From Lutispora saccharofermentans (lineage in GTDB: Bacteria; Bacillota; Clostridia; Lutisporales; Lutisporaceae): a stretch of 64,000 nt of DNA. The position numbers were made by a program, and so were the translations under genes. Numbering within the stretch: the first letter of the stretch is position 1; every line of letters starts with the position of its first letter. Under the pieces are notes generated by a model that did no database searches, was not told the DNA's origin, and saw only the letters and a list, made by a program, of their open reading frames with translations. Below, piece by piece: positions 25,642 to 35,082 of this stretch. The stretch spans positions 1 to 64,000 of the forward strand of contig NZ_JAJEKE010000020.1 in assembly GCF_024363565.1 (NCBI RefSeq). The letters run 5' to 3'.

Positions 25642-26511
25642 CTATAAGCCCAAATATAAGCCCAAATAATCAGCTATATTGGCTTTGTCTGATATTACTC
25701 CCTCAATGATGGGTTCTCTGCAGGTCATTATGGCTGTTATCCCCGGGCCATGGCCTGATTTTATGCAATCGCTGTGGATTACAACACCTATTGTAACAGC
25801 TCCCTTTAAATATGTCCTGCCGAAGCTGTTGTCATGATCCCGTAAAAGCACGATGTCTCCGAACCTGAGCTTGTCAAGATCATATTCCTTTATCGTATCG
25901 GCATCGCTTGTCATTATATCGTAATCTCCCCTGTAGGCTGATACTGAGCCGGTACCCGAGCCCATAAGATATGCCGGAGCTTCTGCAGCCACCGGTACTA
26001 TCAGCTTGCCGTCTTTCTCTTCTATGCCTAATTTGCCGAAAAGCTCAGGATCTATGTTCATCATCTTTACCTGCGGATAATCCAAAAGTTCAAGCCCCTG
26101 CCCCCAGGCCTTTACCAGTATCTTATCATCTACGGTCATCTTCTCCAGAGCTTCTTCTTCAAAGTACACCAAAACATGTTCCACTCCGCCGTGCATACCT
26201 GTAACATATCCTGTTGCACCCTTTGCATCACCGCTTACTATCTTTGCTTTATTTCCTATACAGGAAAATAAGTTTAAAGCTCCATTTTCAGAATCGTTTT
26301 CATTTTTTATTGATACTCCGGGCTCTACATGATCTCCTGCCCAGCCCATAGCCGGATCTCCAACCTTTACATTATATGTAATACCGCCTGTAGCAGGTAA
26401 AACCATTGGTTCTCCGACGGAACTGATCCTATATGGAAATGTTGATACAGGATGATGCACCTTACCCTGCACTGATTGCATAACAAGCTTGTCTATATTG
26501 GTCTTTAGCAT
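25642..26511 (-). CDS. DUF4438 family protein
   Basis: This 289-residue protein has no signal peptide or membrane helix. Recognisable segments are LPATGGITYNVKVGDPAMGW near the N-terminus, VTGMHGGVEHVLVYF in the middle, and GVVIHSDCIKSGHGPGITAI near the end with conserved His and Cys. This matches my memory of the DUF4438 family, structurally known but without an established reaction. It lies 75 nt downstream of a threonine-dehydrogenase-type gene on the same strand and probably shares its transcript, pointing to amino-acid metabolism. The function should be treated as unknown. Confidence 0.7.
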   Translation of the reverse strand: MLKTNIDKLVMQSVQGKVHHPVSTFPYRISSVGEPMVLPATGGITYNVKVGDPAMGWAGDHVEPGVSIKNENDSENGALNLFSCIGNKAKIVSGDAKGATGYVTGMHGGVEHVLVYFEEEALEKMTVDDKILVKAWGQGLELLDYPQVKMMNIDPELFGKLGIEEKDGKLIVPVAAEAPAYLMGSGTGSVSAYRGDYDIMTSDADTIKEYDLDKLRFGDIVLLRDHDNSFGRTYLKGAVTIGVVIHSDCIKSGHGPGITAIMTCREPIIEGVISDKANIADYLGLYLGL

Positions 26512-26586
26512 AATTACATCCCTCTCTTAAATAAACTTACTCCACCTAATTTTACACTTTTCAGGTGGAGCAGTCAATTCGGCATA

Positions 26587-27543
26587 CTATTTCAAATTCA
26601 GCTTTTCTCTGAGCTTAGCCAGCATATCTACTGTCATTGAGTCCAAATCATATTCAGGCTTCCAGCCCCATTCTTCCCTGGCGGCGCTGTCATCCAGTGA
26701 ATCAGGCCAGGAATCCGCAATAGCTTGTCTGATCGGGTCCACATCATAGCTCATTTCAAATTCGGGTATATGCTTCTTGATCTCCGCAGCTATATGTTCC
26801 GGAGCAAAGCTCATAGATGCTATGTTAAAGGCATTCCTATGCTTCAGCTTCGAAGGGTCGGCCTCTATAAGAGAAGCTATGGCGTGCAAAGCATCGGGCA
26901 TATACATCATATCCATTAATGTACCTTCTGCGATAAATGAGGCATACTTTCCTTTCTGCAATGCATCATAATAAATATGGACTGCATAGTCGGTAGTGCC
27001 TCCGCCCGGCAGTGTTTCATAGGATATCAAACCCGGGAATCTCACGCCTCTGGTATCTACGCCGAATTTTTTATGGTAATAATCGCATAGAAGCTCCCCT
27101 GCCACCTTTGTAACGCCATACATGGTAGTAGGCCTCTGAAGAGTGTCTTGAGGAGTCTTTACCTTTGGCGTATCGGGGCCAAAAGCAGCTATGGAGCTGG
27201 GTGTGAATACCGAACAGCCTTTTTCTCTGGCTATTTCCAAAACATTGAAAAGCCCGCCCATGTTTACATTCCATGCCATGGCTGGATTAGCCTCACCTGT
27301 AGCTGACAGCAAAGCAGCTAAATGCACTATGGAATTTACATTATGTTTTGTCACTGCACCGGCGATCTGTTGAGAGTCAAGGACATTGATGCTTTCAAAG
27401 GGTCCTGCCTCTAAAACCTTTGAGCCTTCAACTTTCCTTAAGTCTGAAGCTATTACATTTTCAGAGCCGTAAATTTTTCTCAGATACATTGTCAGTTCAG
27501 AACCTATCTGCCCCAATGCACCTGTAACCAGAATTTTTCTCAT
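26587..27543 (-). CDS. tdh: L-threonine 3-dehydrogenase, NAD-epimerase (SDR) type
   Basis: This 318-residue extended short-chain dehydrogenase has the NAD motif GALGQIGSEL at residues 7-16, HLAALLSATGEANPAMAWNVN (landmark near residue 75) and catalytic YGVTK. The GEANP segment with LDSMTVDML at the end fits the UDP-epimerase-like threonine dehydrogenases rather than sugar epimerases. The product, 2-amino-3-ketobutyrate, would go to glycine plus acetyl-CoA or to aminoacetone. No kbl gene is adjacent. It is followed by DUF4438. A sugar epimerase activity is the main alternative. Confidence 0.82.
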   Translation of the reverse strand: MRKILVTGALGQIGSELTMYLRKIYGSENVIASDLRKVEGSKVLEAGPFESINVLDSQQIAGAVTKHNVNSIVHLAALLSATGEANPAMAWNVNMGGLFNVLEIAREKGCSVFTPSSIAAFGPDTPKVKTPQDTLQRPTTMYGVTKVAGELLCDYYHKKFGVDTRGVRFPGLISYETLPGGGTTDYAVHIYYDALQKGKYASFIAEGTLMDMMYMPDALHAIASLIEADPSKLKHRNAFNIASMSFAPEHIAAEIKKHIPEFEMSYDVDPIRQAIADSWPDSLDDSAAREEWGWKPEYDLDSMTVDMLAKLREKLNLK

Positions 27544-27894
27544 CCCGCACCTCCAAATATTTATAGGCTGAAAATTTATATATCTTTATTATCTTCAAGT
27601 CTCAATTTTATTATATATAAAAGAACTAAATCTATCATATTGATAAAAGTCTATTTTTTGAATATTTTATTCAATTAGTCCGTGTATCGCTTACATTCTT
27701 CATATTTTGTAGTTTCTCGAAAGCTTGGCCTTCTTTCAGGGGGTACATTTGAACTGATAATTGCCCTATTAATGATATTCATCATCTTTTGACCCGCTTC
27801 TCTGGCACAGCCTGGTTGACTTTGTAACAGTTTACAGCCCAGTCGATGTGTGGTTTACCTTTAAGAACGGGACGGAGATACGGGAATAATAGGC
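27544..27894. other. Intergenic stretch, no gene supported
   Basis: Between tdh and the end of the enoate-reductase operon. The minus strand has an open frame of about 50 codons ending at 27675 with no ribosome site and no family I recognise. It may be decayed coding sequence. The tdh end is AT-rich and likely holds its promoter. Confidence 0.4.
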
Positions 27895-27943
27895 AAAAAA
27901 ATACTCCTCGTCACTGGCTTGAAATCAGTAATGGGGAGTATTT
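27895..27943 (-). terminator. Terminator of the permease/enoate-reductase operon
   Basis: AAATACTCC...ACTG, a short loop, CAGT...GGAGTATTT form a long, slightly imperfect stem. Read on the minus strand it is followed by seven T. It lies about 50 nt after the last reading frame of the operon. Confidence 0.75.
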
Positions 27944-27990
27944 CTTTGTTATAGGGCTTATCGAACGTAAAAAACTTATGGGAGAATGCT

Positions 27991-29872
27991 TTATATCGTC
28001 ACTGCAGCATCGTAGCCGGTGCGTGTTGCTTCATAAATTCTTTTACACTCCTTGCAATCACCTACTCGTACAAACTCACGGGCCGTAAAGCGCAGGGCTT
28101 CCGCTTCATCGCTTCGAGGCCGCAGCCCGGCTGCGATAACCACCGTATCAGCTTCAAAGAATACTTCTTTGCCATCAGCATCTACTGCAAATACGCCTTT
28201 ATCGGTAATCTTGGTGCACCTTGTGTTAAGGCAGGATTTGACATCCAGTTTCTCCATTTCCATCAGAGTAGCCCGCAGATGCAAGAACCATGCATCACGC
28301 GCCAGAGTGTCGCCCATTTCCAGTATTGTCACGTCCTTGCCCTGCTCGCGGTAATGGATGCTCTCTTCGCATCCCACCAAGCCGCCGCCCACTACCACTA
28401 CTTTTTGGCCGATTTCCTTACCTTTGCCAAAATCCCGGGCAGCCACGTACACACTGTCACCGTTGATGCCGGGAATATCCGGAATCAGTGCTTCGCCACC
28501 GATAGCAGCAATCAAGGTGTCGGGAGCAATCTGCTCCACCAGCTCCGGAGTGACAGTTGTATTCAGCAGCACCTTGATACCTGCTTTTCCTACTTGAGTA
28601 ATCAGCGCGTTTTTGTACTGCTTCATCAACTTTTTGAAAGAAATATCGTCGGCGGAATTTAGCATCCCCCCTAAACGCCCGCTTTTTTCACAGAGAATGA
28701 CTTCATGTCCCCGCTGGGCAGCAGTAATAGCGGCCTGCCTCAGGATTCACCGTACAGCGGTGAACCCGCATGGCAAAAGGCACATGAGGTACAAAATCCA
28801 TGCTCAGGCACATGTTGCACCGCAAGCAATTAATGACTTCGTCCTCTTCGCCCCGACGGATTTTGTTGACAAGGTCAAAATCAGTGATAGTACCTCTGGC
28901 AATATTTATAATATCTACCTTGCCGCTGGCTACCAACTCCTCCATATAAGCAGGATCATTACCCAGTGCGCCAACAGTAGCAACAGCAGTTTTGTGGACG
29001 TTTCGCTTTATCTGCTCCGCAAAAGTCACGTTAACGCCGTCTTTTAAGTACATGGATGGGAACATGCGGGTAGAAGTATCCGGAACATTAAACGATCCGG
29101 CAGATACATGGAAAATGTCCACCATGCCATCCAGAATTTTGGCGTATTCAATCGATTCCTCTATAGTAACGCCGCCTTCATACAGGTCGGAGCCGCTCAT
29201 ACGCCATTCAATGGGATAATTGGGACCGCAGTATTTACGTATCCGCTCAATTACCATGCGTGCAAAACGAGAGCGGTTCTCTACGCTGCCGCCGTATTTA
29301 TCCTTTCTTTGGTTGGTGGCAGGAGCCATGAACTGGGAAAAAATCCAACCATGGCAGGCGTGGATGCAGCAGATATCAATACCACAGAATTTTGCCATGT
29401 AGGCCGCTTTGCCAAAGCTTTCTACCGCTTCCTCAATCATGTCTTCATCCATTTCGGCGACCATTTCCCCGTAAATTCCCATATGGGCGCTAGGGCCCAC
29501 CGGCCCTTTCTGGCAGTACTCCGGGCGAGCCCGACAACCGGCGTGAACCAGCTCGATAGATGCCAATCCATCGTACTGGTGAATGGCATCGCTGCAATTG
29601 ATCAGGGATGAAATCACTTCGATATCATCAAGAGCCAGCATACGGCCATGAGCCTTGGCCCGAACCCGATCAATAATCGCTTCACCCAGGCTAATCACTG
29701 CCAGGCCGCCCTTGGCCTTGGTTTGGTAAAAAGCAATGTTCTGCGGGGTAAAGTAGCCATCCGGAGTCAGATCGCTCATTCCTTGAGGTGCAGACCAAAT
29801 TCTGTTCTTGGCAATTCTATTTCCGATTGTAATAGGTTGGAACAAAGCCGGATACTTTAATATAGCGGTCAT
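27991..29872 (-). pseudogene. Broken NADH:flavin enoate reductase (2,4-dienoyl-CoA reductase/BaiCD type)
   Basis: The 5' part (29872-28703) encodes an old-yellow-enzyme TIM barrel (NRIWSAPQG, HAGCRARPEY, ACHGWIFSQFMAP) and the 4Fe-4S cysteines CLRCNMC with a later CTVNP. It then shifts frame. The 3' part (28670-27991, another frame) continues at AAITAAQRGHEVILCEKSG and carries the second nucleotide-binding motif VVVVGGGLVGCE. The first FAD motif, normally VLVVGGGPAG-type, is missing: sequence jumps from NPEAG straight to AAITAAQRG, so roughly 30 codons are deleted out of frame. A short AGGC match at the junction suggests a slip deletion. The ATG at 29872 has GGAAG upstream. Probably non-functional, unless the barrel half works alone. 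Confidence 0.85.
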
Positions 29873-29902
29873 GTTGCATCTTCCTTTCATATGGTTTTAA
29901 TT

Positions 29903-31306
29903 TTATGCCTCTTCGTAACTAATTTCCATATTGACATTTCCGTTTCGGTCACGCCAGAAGGTGTAGGCCAAGGCAAACACCAATGCTCCCAGGTTGCTGA
30001 GAATCATATACCAGTTCATGTCGCCTACCATTACCAGCAATCCAATTTGCAGCAGGCAGACGGTGCCACCTATAATACTAAGGCCCTTCAGCAGGCGATC
30101 AGATACATGAAACCGGGATTTTTCCCACAGATCCGGCACAACCTTTTTCACATTGGCAACCGAGAAGCAGATCATGGCAAAGCAAACGTTGGTCAGGATA
30201 ATGGCCAGGTTTGCAATAGCATCCACATTCACGCCAAAAAAGATGGGCAGCAGGCATTCCAGATACAGTATGGTAAGGATGGTAACCGGTGCTTTATACC
30301 GCTTGCCGATTTTGGCCACAAAAGGCGGAAACCATCCATCCACGGCCGCCTGCAGAATGGGCTTTGTGACCCAGCCTAAGGATGCGTTCAAGGTGGTTGT
30401 CAAGGCAAAAATTGCTCCGCCAACAATAAAGAAAACGTAAATGGGGCGGGGGAATATTTTGGCCGCTACCAGGGACAAGGGCTGACCGGCCACTTCCGCC
30501 ACCGGCAATACTCCGGATGCCACAACTGCAATCAGAGAATAGAAAACAGCTATAATTACCGTTGCAAGAATTATAATAACCGGGATGTCCTTGGTGGGGT
30601 TTTTCGCCTCTGCCCCCAGGTGAACAATTACATTGGCTCCGCCTACCGCCCAGGTAAGCAGTGCGCCGGCAGCAAACAGACCTGTTAATCCACTGGTTAA
30701 AAAGTCCTCAGTAAAATAATTGGGACTTACCTGAGGAAGGCCAAATACGATAAATGCGGTCAGCCCCAGTGTCATGCAAACCATCATGGCATTTTGGAGT
30801 TTTGCCGCTCCCTGTATGCCAAACAGGTTTGTTACGTAGAAAATAGTCAGAACGGCAAAGGCGATTAACTTACCTATCATACTGACCAATCCCGGATTGA
30901 TGGTACTTCTTCCAATGAGGTCAAGCAGATATTGAGAAACGCTGATGGCATACATGGCCAATGCTGTCCATGAAATGATATGAACAATGACATAAAAGCC
31001 CGCTGCCTTTTTGTGCTGTAAAAAAGCCAGCTGTGTATAGAAGCCGCCGCGCAACCGCACTGTTCCGCTGACAAGCATCATGGGAATATCCATCATGATT
31101 GTGAATACCGCCGCAATCAGCATTGCCACACTGACCGACCGTCCGGTCATTCCAATTCCCACACCCACCAGCGCAAAAACACCGGAGCCAATGGTTTGCC
31201 CAATGGCAATGGATAGCAAGTCCTTTCGATCCAGTACCCGTTTGAGTTCCTTGGTCGATGTCATATGCCCACCCGATGCATTTTTTTGCGTTGTTTGTTC
31301 TTCCAT
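29903..31306 (-). CDS. APC-family amino-acid permease
   Basis: This 467-residue transporter has about 12 membrane helices. The first, LLSIAIGQTIGSGVFALVGVG, carries the GSGVF unwound segment that binds the amino-acid backbone in APC proteins. The N-terminus is cytoplasmic and polar. GGAGG precedes the ATG. It is the first gene of the operon with the broken enoate reductase (30 nt gap) and has a sigma-54 promoter 120 nt upstream, with the activator gene 363 nt upstream. The pairing with an enoate reductase suggests uptake of an amino acid that is deaminated to an unsaturated acid, but the substrate is not readable. Confidence 0.9.
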   Translation of the reverse strand: MEEQTTQKNASGGHMTSTKELKRVLDRKDLLSIAIGQTIGSGVFALVGVGIGMTGRSVSVAMLIAAVFTIMMDIPMMLVSGTVRLRGGFYTQLAFLQHKKAAGFYVIVHIISWTALAMYAISVSQYLLDLIGRSTINPGLVSMIGKLIAFAVLTIFYVTNLFGIQGAAKLQNAMMVCMTLGLTAFIVFGLPQVSPNYFTEDFLTSGLTGLFAAGALLTWAVGGANVIVHLGAEAKNPTKDIPVIIILATVIIAVFYSLIAVVASGVLPVAEVAGQPLSLVAAKIFPRPIYVFFIVGGAIFALTTTLNASLGWVTKPILQAAVDGWFPPFVAKIGKRYKAPVTILTILYLECLLPIFFGVNVDAIANLAIILTNVCFAMICFSVANVKKVVPDLWEKSRFHVSDRLLKGLSIIGGTVCLLQIGLLVMVGDMNWYMILSNLGALVFALAYTFWRDRNGNVNMEISYEEA

Positions 31307-31425
31307 GTTAATTCCTCCTCACTATAACTGAAATGATATGATGAAACATGTGGCCTGTCTGCGCAGATCCTCCGACTGGTTGCACAGCAGTGGTCTTTTG
31401 CGCAGATATTCACTTTCTATCACAG

Positions 31426-31441
31426 AGCAAATTTTATGCCA
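31426..31441 (-). promoter_or_regulatory. Sigma-54 promoter of the permease operon
   Basis: The minus strand reads TGGCATA-AAAT-TTGCT, an exact fit to the -24/-12 pattern and spacing, 120 nt upstream of the permease start. Confidence 0.9.
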
Positions 31442-31499
31442 ACCCGGCCTTTTACAGATGTTTCTTATGAATAAACATCTGTAGAAGGTCGAGTTGGCA
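31437..31499. repeat. 63-bp near-perfect inverted repeat over the sigma-54 promoter
   Basis: Arms of 27 bases (31437-31463 and 31473-31499) differ at three positions around a 9-base loop. The inner part is TACAGATGTTT / AAACATCTGTA and the outer TGCCAAC / GTTGGCA. The left outer arm is the -24 element itself. It may be the activator site, a regulator-gene terminator, or both. Confidence 0.7.
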
Positions 31500-31647
31500 T
31501 TTAATTAACAAATGCATGGGCGTAGGGTAATCATCTATTGCTTTATGCCTTTATTTTTATATGTAGCGATACTCTAGATGTCAGTTTTTTTTACAACTTA
31601 ATTGTAGTATTTGTCTAAGCTAAACCTATGCATTGGCATAGCAGCAT

Positions 31648-31684
31648 ATGTCAGAATATTTAACACTGTTAAATATTCTGACAT
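31648..31684. repeat. 16-bp perfect dyad across the regulator stop codon
   Basis: ATGTCAGAATATTTAA at 31648 pairs perfectly with 31669-31684 around CACTG. It covers the last codons of the sigma-54 regulator gene and lies about 210 bases upstream of the permease promoter, a workable distance for an enhancer site. No T-run follows, so a terminator is less likely. Confidence 0.55.
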
Positions 31685-33114
31685 GAATCAATTGCGTATT
31701 TTTCTATCTTATAATAGAGCGCCGGTCTTGAAATCTGCAGGAATTGGGCGGCTTTGGTCTTGTTACCATTGCAGAAGGCCAGGACTTTTTCTATTGCTTC
31801 CTTTTCCGCACGCATACAGATTTGTTCCAGCGTGCTACCGTCGTAATCTTCATAGGAAGCATCTCGTTGTAATATATCGGCCAGCTCCCGGAAATCCCGT
31901 TGGGAGAGAATATCGGACTTACATACCGTCATGGCACGTTCGATGATGTTACTTAACTCCCGTACATTTCCCGGCCAGCGGTATCGGTAGAAAAGCTGCA
32001 TTGCCTCATCGGAAACCCCCTCCACATTCAAGTTCAGGGATTTGTTGAATCGGGCGATAAAATGCTGTACCATCTCGGGAATATCCTCTTTCCGTTCCCG
32101 CAAGGGTGGAATGTCAAAATTAACCACATTCAGCCGGTAATACAGGTCTTCCCTGAACTTGCCCTGATTCACCAGCTCCTTCAGGTTTTTATTGGTGGCC
32201 GCAATCACCCGCACATCTACCGGCACGATGCGGGAACCAATTTTGTCTATGGATTTTTCCTGCAGTACCCGCAGCAGCTTGGGCTGTATATGATAAGGAA
32301 GCTGGTCTACCTCATCCAGAAATAAAGTGCTTTTGTGAGCCATCTCAAACTTTCCAGCCTTACCTCCTTTTTTAGCACCGGTGAATGCGCCGTCGGTATA
32401 GCCAAACATTTCTGATTCGAACAAACTTTCAGGTATTGCGGCACAGTTGACCTCTACCATATCCATCAGTGCCCGCCGGCTGATATCATGGATCGCATGG
32501 GCAATCAACTCCTTACCGCTGCCTGTTTCCCCTGTAATCAGCACGGTGGAATTGTAATTGGATATTGCGAAGATTTTTTCCTTAATGGTTTTCATAGCAG
32601 GTGATTTTCCAATAATACCCGACATCTTATACTTGATGATTTCCGGTTTGGACAACCGTTTTTTGATTTCCTCAATGCTTTCGGTCAGGTCAATTTGTCC
32701 GCCATCGGCCAGTTTTATGATTTCCAGCAAAAAGTTGCGGATCTGGTAATCATCGACAAAGAAATCGTATTCTAATGCGCCGATTCCTCGTTTTTCACCG
32801 TTTACCCGCTTGATACGGGATACAGTAGCTACTCCGGCTGTAAAGTAGTAAGTATTGGTTTCCCGTTGGCCGCTGTCTAGAAATGCGGGAATTTGACAGG
32901 TGGGGTGAAGCTGCAAAACCGGCTGACCTGCAATTTGACTTTTCTTGTCTAGACCCATCCGTTTGTCCATCCGATCTAGAATCGATGGAGACATATATTT
33001 AATTTTTCCGGCTTCATTTGTAATAATGAGTCCGTCAATGTTATCCAGCACCAAGCGGCACTCTTCCAGTGTCATATCAAAATTATTGTATTTTGGGTTC
33101 GTTTGCCTTTTCAT
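31669..33114 (-). CDS. Sigma-54-dependent activator with PAS sensor
   Basis: This 481-residue enhancer-binding protein has an N-terminal PAS region (LDNIDGLIITNEAGKIKYMS, about 20-120), an AAA+ domain with Walker A GETGSGKE, contact loop GAFTGA, Walker B LFLDEV and FREDLYYRLN. Its C-terminal Fis-type helix-turn-helix is NGNKTKAAQFLQISRPALYYK. AAGGAG lies 8 nt before ATG. It stands between two genes with -24/-12 promoters: the permease operon downstream and the divergent MFS gene. Both are its likely targets. The ligand is unknown. Confidence 0.92.
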   Translation of the reverse strand: MKRQTNPKYNNFDMTLEECRLVLDNIDGLIITNEAGKIKYMSPSILDRMDKRMGLDKKSQIAGQPVLQLHPTCQIPAFLDSGQRETNTYYFTAGVATVSRIKRVNGEKRGIGALEYDFFVDDYQIRNFLLEIIKLADGGQIDLTESIEEIKKRLSKPEIIKYKMSGIIGKSPAMKTIKEKIFAISNYNSTVLITGETGSGKELIAHAIHDISRRALMDMVEVNCAAIPESLFESEMFGYTDGAFTGAKKGGKAGKFEMAHKSTLFLDEVDQLPYHIQPKLLRVLQEKSIDKIGSRIVPVDVRVIAATNKNLKELVNQGKFREDLYYRLNVVNFDIPPLRERKEDIPEMVQHFIARFNKSLNLNVEGVSDEAMQLFYRYRWPGNVRELSNIIERAMTVCKSDILSQRDFRELADILQRDASYEDYDGSTLEQICMRAEKEAIEKVLAFCNGNKTKAAQFLQISRPALYYKIEKYAIDSCQNI

Positions 33115-33245
33115 TGCTCATACTCCTTGCCCTGGTAACAACCACTCCTGTTATTAAAAACAGTATATATAAAAATTAGTTAAAATTCAAATATATATAT
33201 GCAATATTTATATATAGTAATCGGCTGACACTTGTATTTAGATGT

Positions 33246-33261
33246 TGGCATGAATATTGCT
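33246..33261 (+). promoter_or_regulatory. Sigma-54 promoter of the MFS transporter
   Basis: TGGCATG-AATA-TTGCT matches the -24/-12 consensus and spacing, 60 nt upstream of the MFS start and divergent from the activator gene. Confidence 0.9.
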
Positions 33262-33320
33262 ATTTTGTACCGTAGCTTCATTGTTAATGAGATAAAGTTA
33301 AGACAAGGTAGGGATGATAA

Positions 33321-34565
33321 TTGAATGAGACGCAAGGTGTAAAAAAACCGTTCCGTTTTGCGGGATGGTATATTGTTTTAATCAGTGCATTGGCCGGTTG
33401 CAGTATATCGTCTGCCTCCTCGCAATTTTCCGCCACTGCGGCGGATTTGTCTTTGAAAAGCGGTCTGTCGGTTGCTCTTCTCCTGACCGCAGATACCGTA
33501 AAATCTGCCGCTATTGTAGCAGCTATGATGTGTGCTGGATCGATTTACAGACGGGTGAGGTTGCATCTGATTTTTGCATTTGCCTTTGTCTGTGCCATCG
33601 TTCCACAGCTATTTTTGCCGTCTGTTTCTTCTCCAGCAGCACTTATATTTCTTAAAATTCTGCAGGGATTGGGTGCTGTTATTTTCCCAATTTTGATTAT
33701 GATTTCGATGCAAGTAGTCCAACCATCGCAAGCAGGATTTGCATCGGCTGTTTTTATCGGCCTATTTAACTGCGGCGGTGGAGCCGGCGGCATGATTGCG
33801 GGATTTTTAGGCCCCAAGCTTGGCTGGGAATCCTCTTATTATGTTTTGGCTGCGATTCAGGCTGCTACCGGCACTGTTTGGCTTATTACTGTAAAAACAA
33901 ATGACTTTCGGCACACTTCCTCTCCAAGCGCCTCTCGAAGGTCTTCCTTCCGGTTGCTTCTGTCTCCACAGGTTTGGTTGTTGATTCTAGCCTTTCTTTC
34001 CACCACCTATGTATTGCAGGCAGTAACGGTTGGTATACCGCTTTTTAGCATGTGGATAGGGTATGGCGATTGGGAAACCGCCCAAATTTCATCTGCCGCC
34101 CTGATGGGTACCTTGATTTCCTGTCTAGTGTCGGGCAAAATTTCGGATATGATTGCCCTGCGATCGCAGAACAGAGCAAAAGCACGTTTGACAGTGCTGA
34201 TGCTAGGTTCCCTGTTGATTGCTTTAGCTTCCTGCCTTTTTATTTTTGTAGATTTGTCATCGTTCCCGATTTTTTATCTGTGTGTGCTCCTGATTTGCTT
34301 CGCCTCATCATGGGGACTTGGCACCTTTTATGCTATCCTACCGGAGTTATATAATAACAGCGATTTGCCTCTGGTCACAGGGTTTGCAGGAGGGGTTGGA
34401 GATATAGGAATGCCGCTAGCGCAGTTCATTGTCGTCGTTATGTTTGGCACTCGGGGGCTTTGGGAATGGGGATGGGGCACCTGTGCCCTGACTGCTGCCA
34501 TTAGCATCGGCGCCTGCATAGTTTTATTGCTGAAGCATGTGTCACAAAACAGCATAAATAGTTAA
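33321..34565 (+). CDS. Major facilitator superfamily transporter
   Basis: This 414-residue protein has 12 predicted membrane helices in two halves with a central polar loop (NDFRHTSSPSASRRSS, near residue 200). It has FLKILQGLGAVIFPILIMIS in the first half and a glycine-rich LVTGFAGGVGDIGMPLAQF near the end. The TTG start follows a modest AGGGATG site. Its sigma-54 promoter indicates co-control with the permease/enoate-reductase operon, perhaps as a product exporter or second uptake route. The substrate is unknown. Confidence 0.87.
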   Translation: MNETQGVKKPFRFAGWYIVLISALAGCSISSASSQFSATAADLSLKSGLSVALLLTADTVKSAAIVAAMMCAGSIYRRVRLHLIFAFAFVCAIVPQLFLPSVSSPAALIFLKILQGLGAVIFPILIMISMQVVQPSQAGFASAVFIGLFNCGGGAGGMIAGFLGPKLGWESSYYVLAAIQAATGTVWLITVKTNDFRHTSSPSASRRSSFRLLLSPQVWLLILAFLSTTYVLQAVTVGIPLFSMWIGYGDWETAQISSAALMGTLISCLVSGKISDMIALRSQNRAKARLTVLMLGSLLIALASCLFIFVDLSSFPIFYLCVLLICFASSWGLGTFYAILPELYNNSDLPLVTGFAGGVGDIGMPLAQFIVVVMFGTRGLWEWGWGTCALTAAISIGACIVLLLKHVSQNSINS

Positions 34566-34605
34566 GGTTTCCGTTTGTTTATGAAGATAGAATGGAGGAA
34601 GTGCT

Positions 34606-34695
34606 GTGGAAGTTACCGTGGTGCTTAGCGTGCTAAACGCAAAGTATGTACATGCATCGCCTCATGTGAACATCATATGGGTGAGCCGGAAGTAA
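34606..34695 (+). pseudogene. 5' fragment resembling a B12-binding radical-SAM gene
   Basis: After GGAGG and a GTG start, 29 codons read VEVTVVLSVLNAKYVHASPH and then a stop. The LNAKYxHAS opening is like that of cobalamin-binding-domain radical-SAM proteins (DUF4080 type). No continuation was found, so it is at best a remnant. Weak evidence. Confidence 0.3.
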
Positions 34696-34762
34696 GCTAC
34701 TATGCAAAAGATGTGCTGCAAAACAACTGAGGTGCCTTGTAAAAGCCTGGCAGCCGTTTATT

Positions 34763-35003
34763 CTACCCTTGACGCGGCGGTTGTTTTCTGCTAATCAGGC
34801 AGCCTGTCGTCAAATAATATCTCCAGCTGGGGCTGACGGTTAAAATTCTCAATGGCATTGGTAGTATAAATGAGCGTCCTGACCTCCTGGGGATATTTGA
34901 AATATGTGGACAGATTCGCCCAGTTTGCCCACCAGGGCAGGGAAATTTTGTGGTATTTCCCGTTCCATTTTTCATCGAAGGTATACAGTTGATAATCTTT
35001 CAT
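34763..35003 (-). pseudogene. C-terminal remnant of an IS256-family transposase
   Basis: The minus strand gives FKYPQEVRTLIYTTNAIENF followed by NRQ, the highly conserved C-terminal motif of mutator/IS256 transposases. Two overlapping frames are needed to read it and the rest of the gene is missing. Confidence 0.85.
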
Positions 35004-35082
35004 TCAAATTCCTATTTCTCGCCTTCTCTATACTGCCACGCATATCTGATTTCCTCATATGCTGTAATACCCACTGATATTG

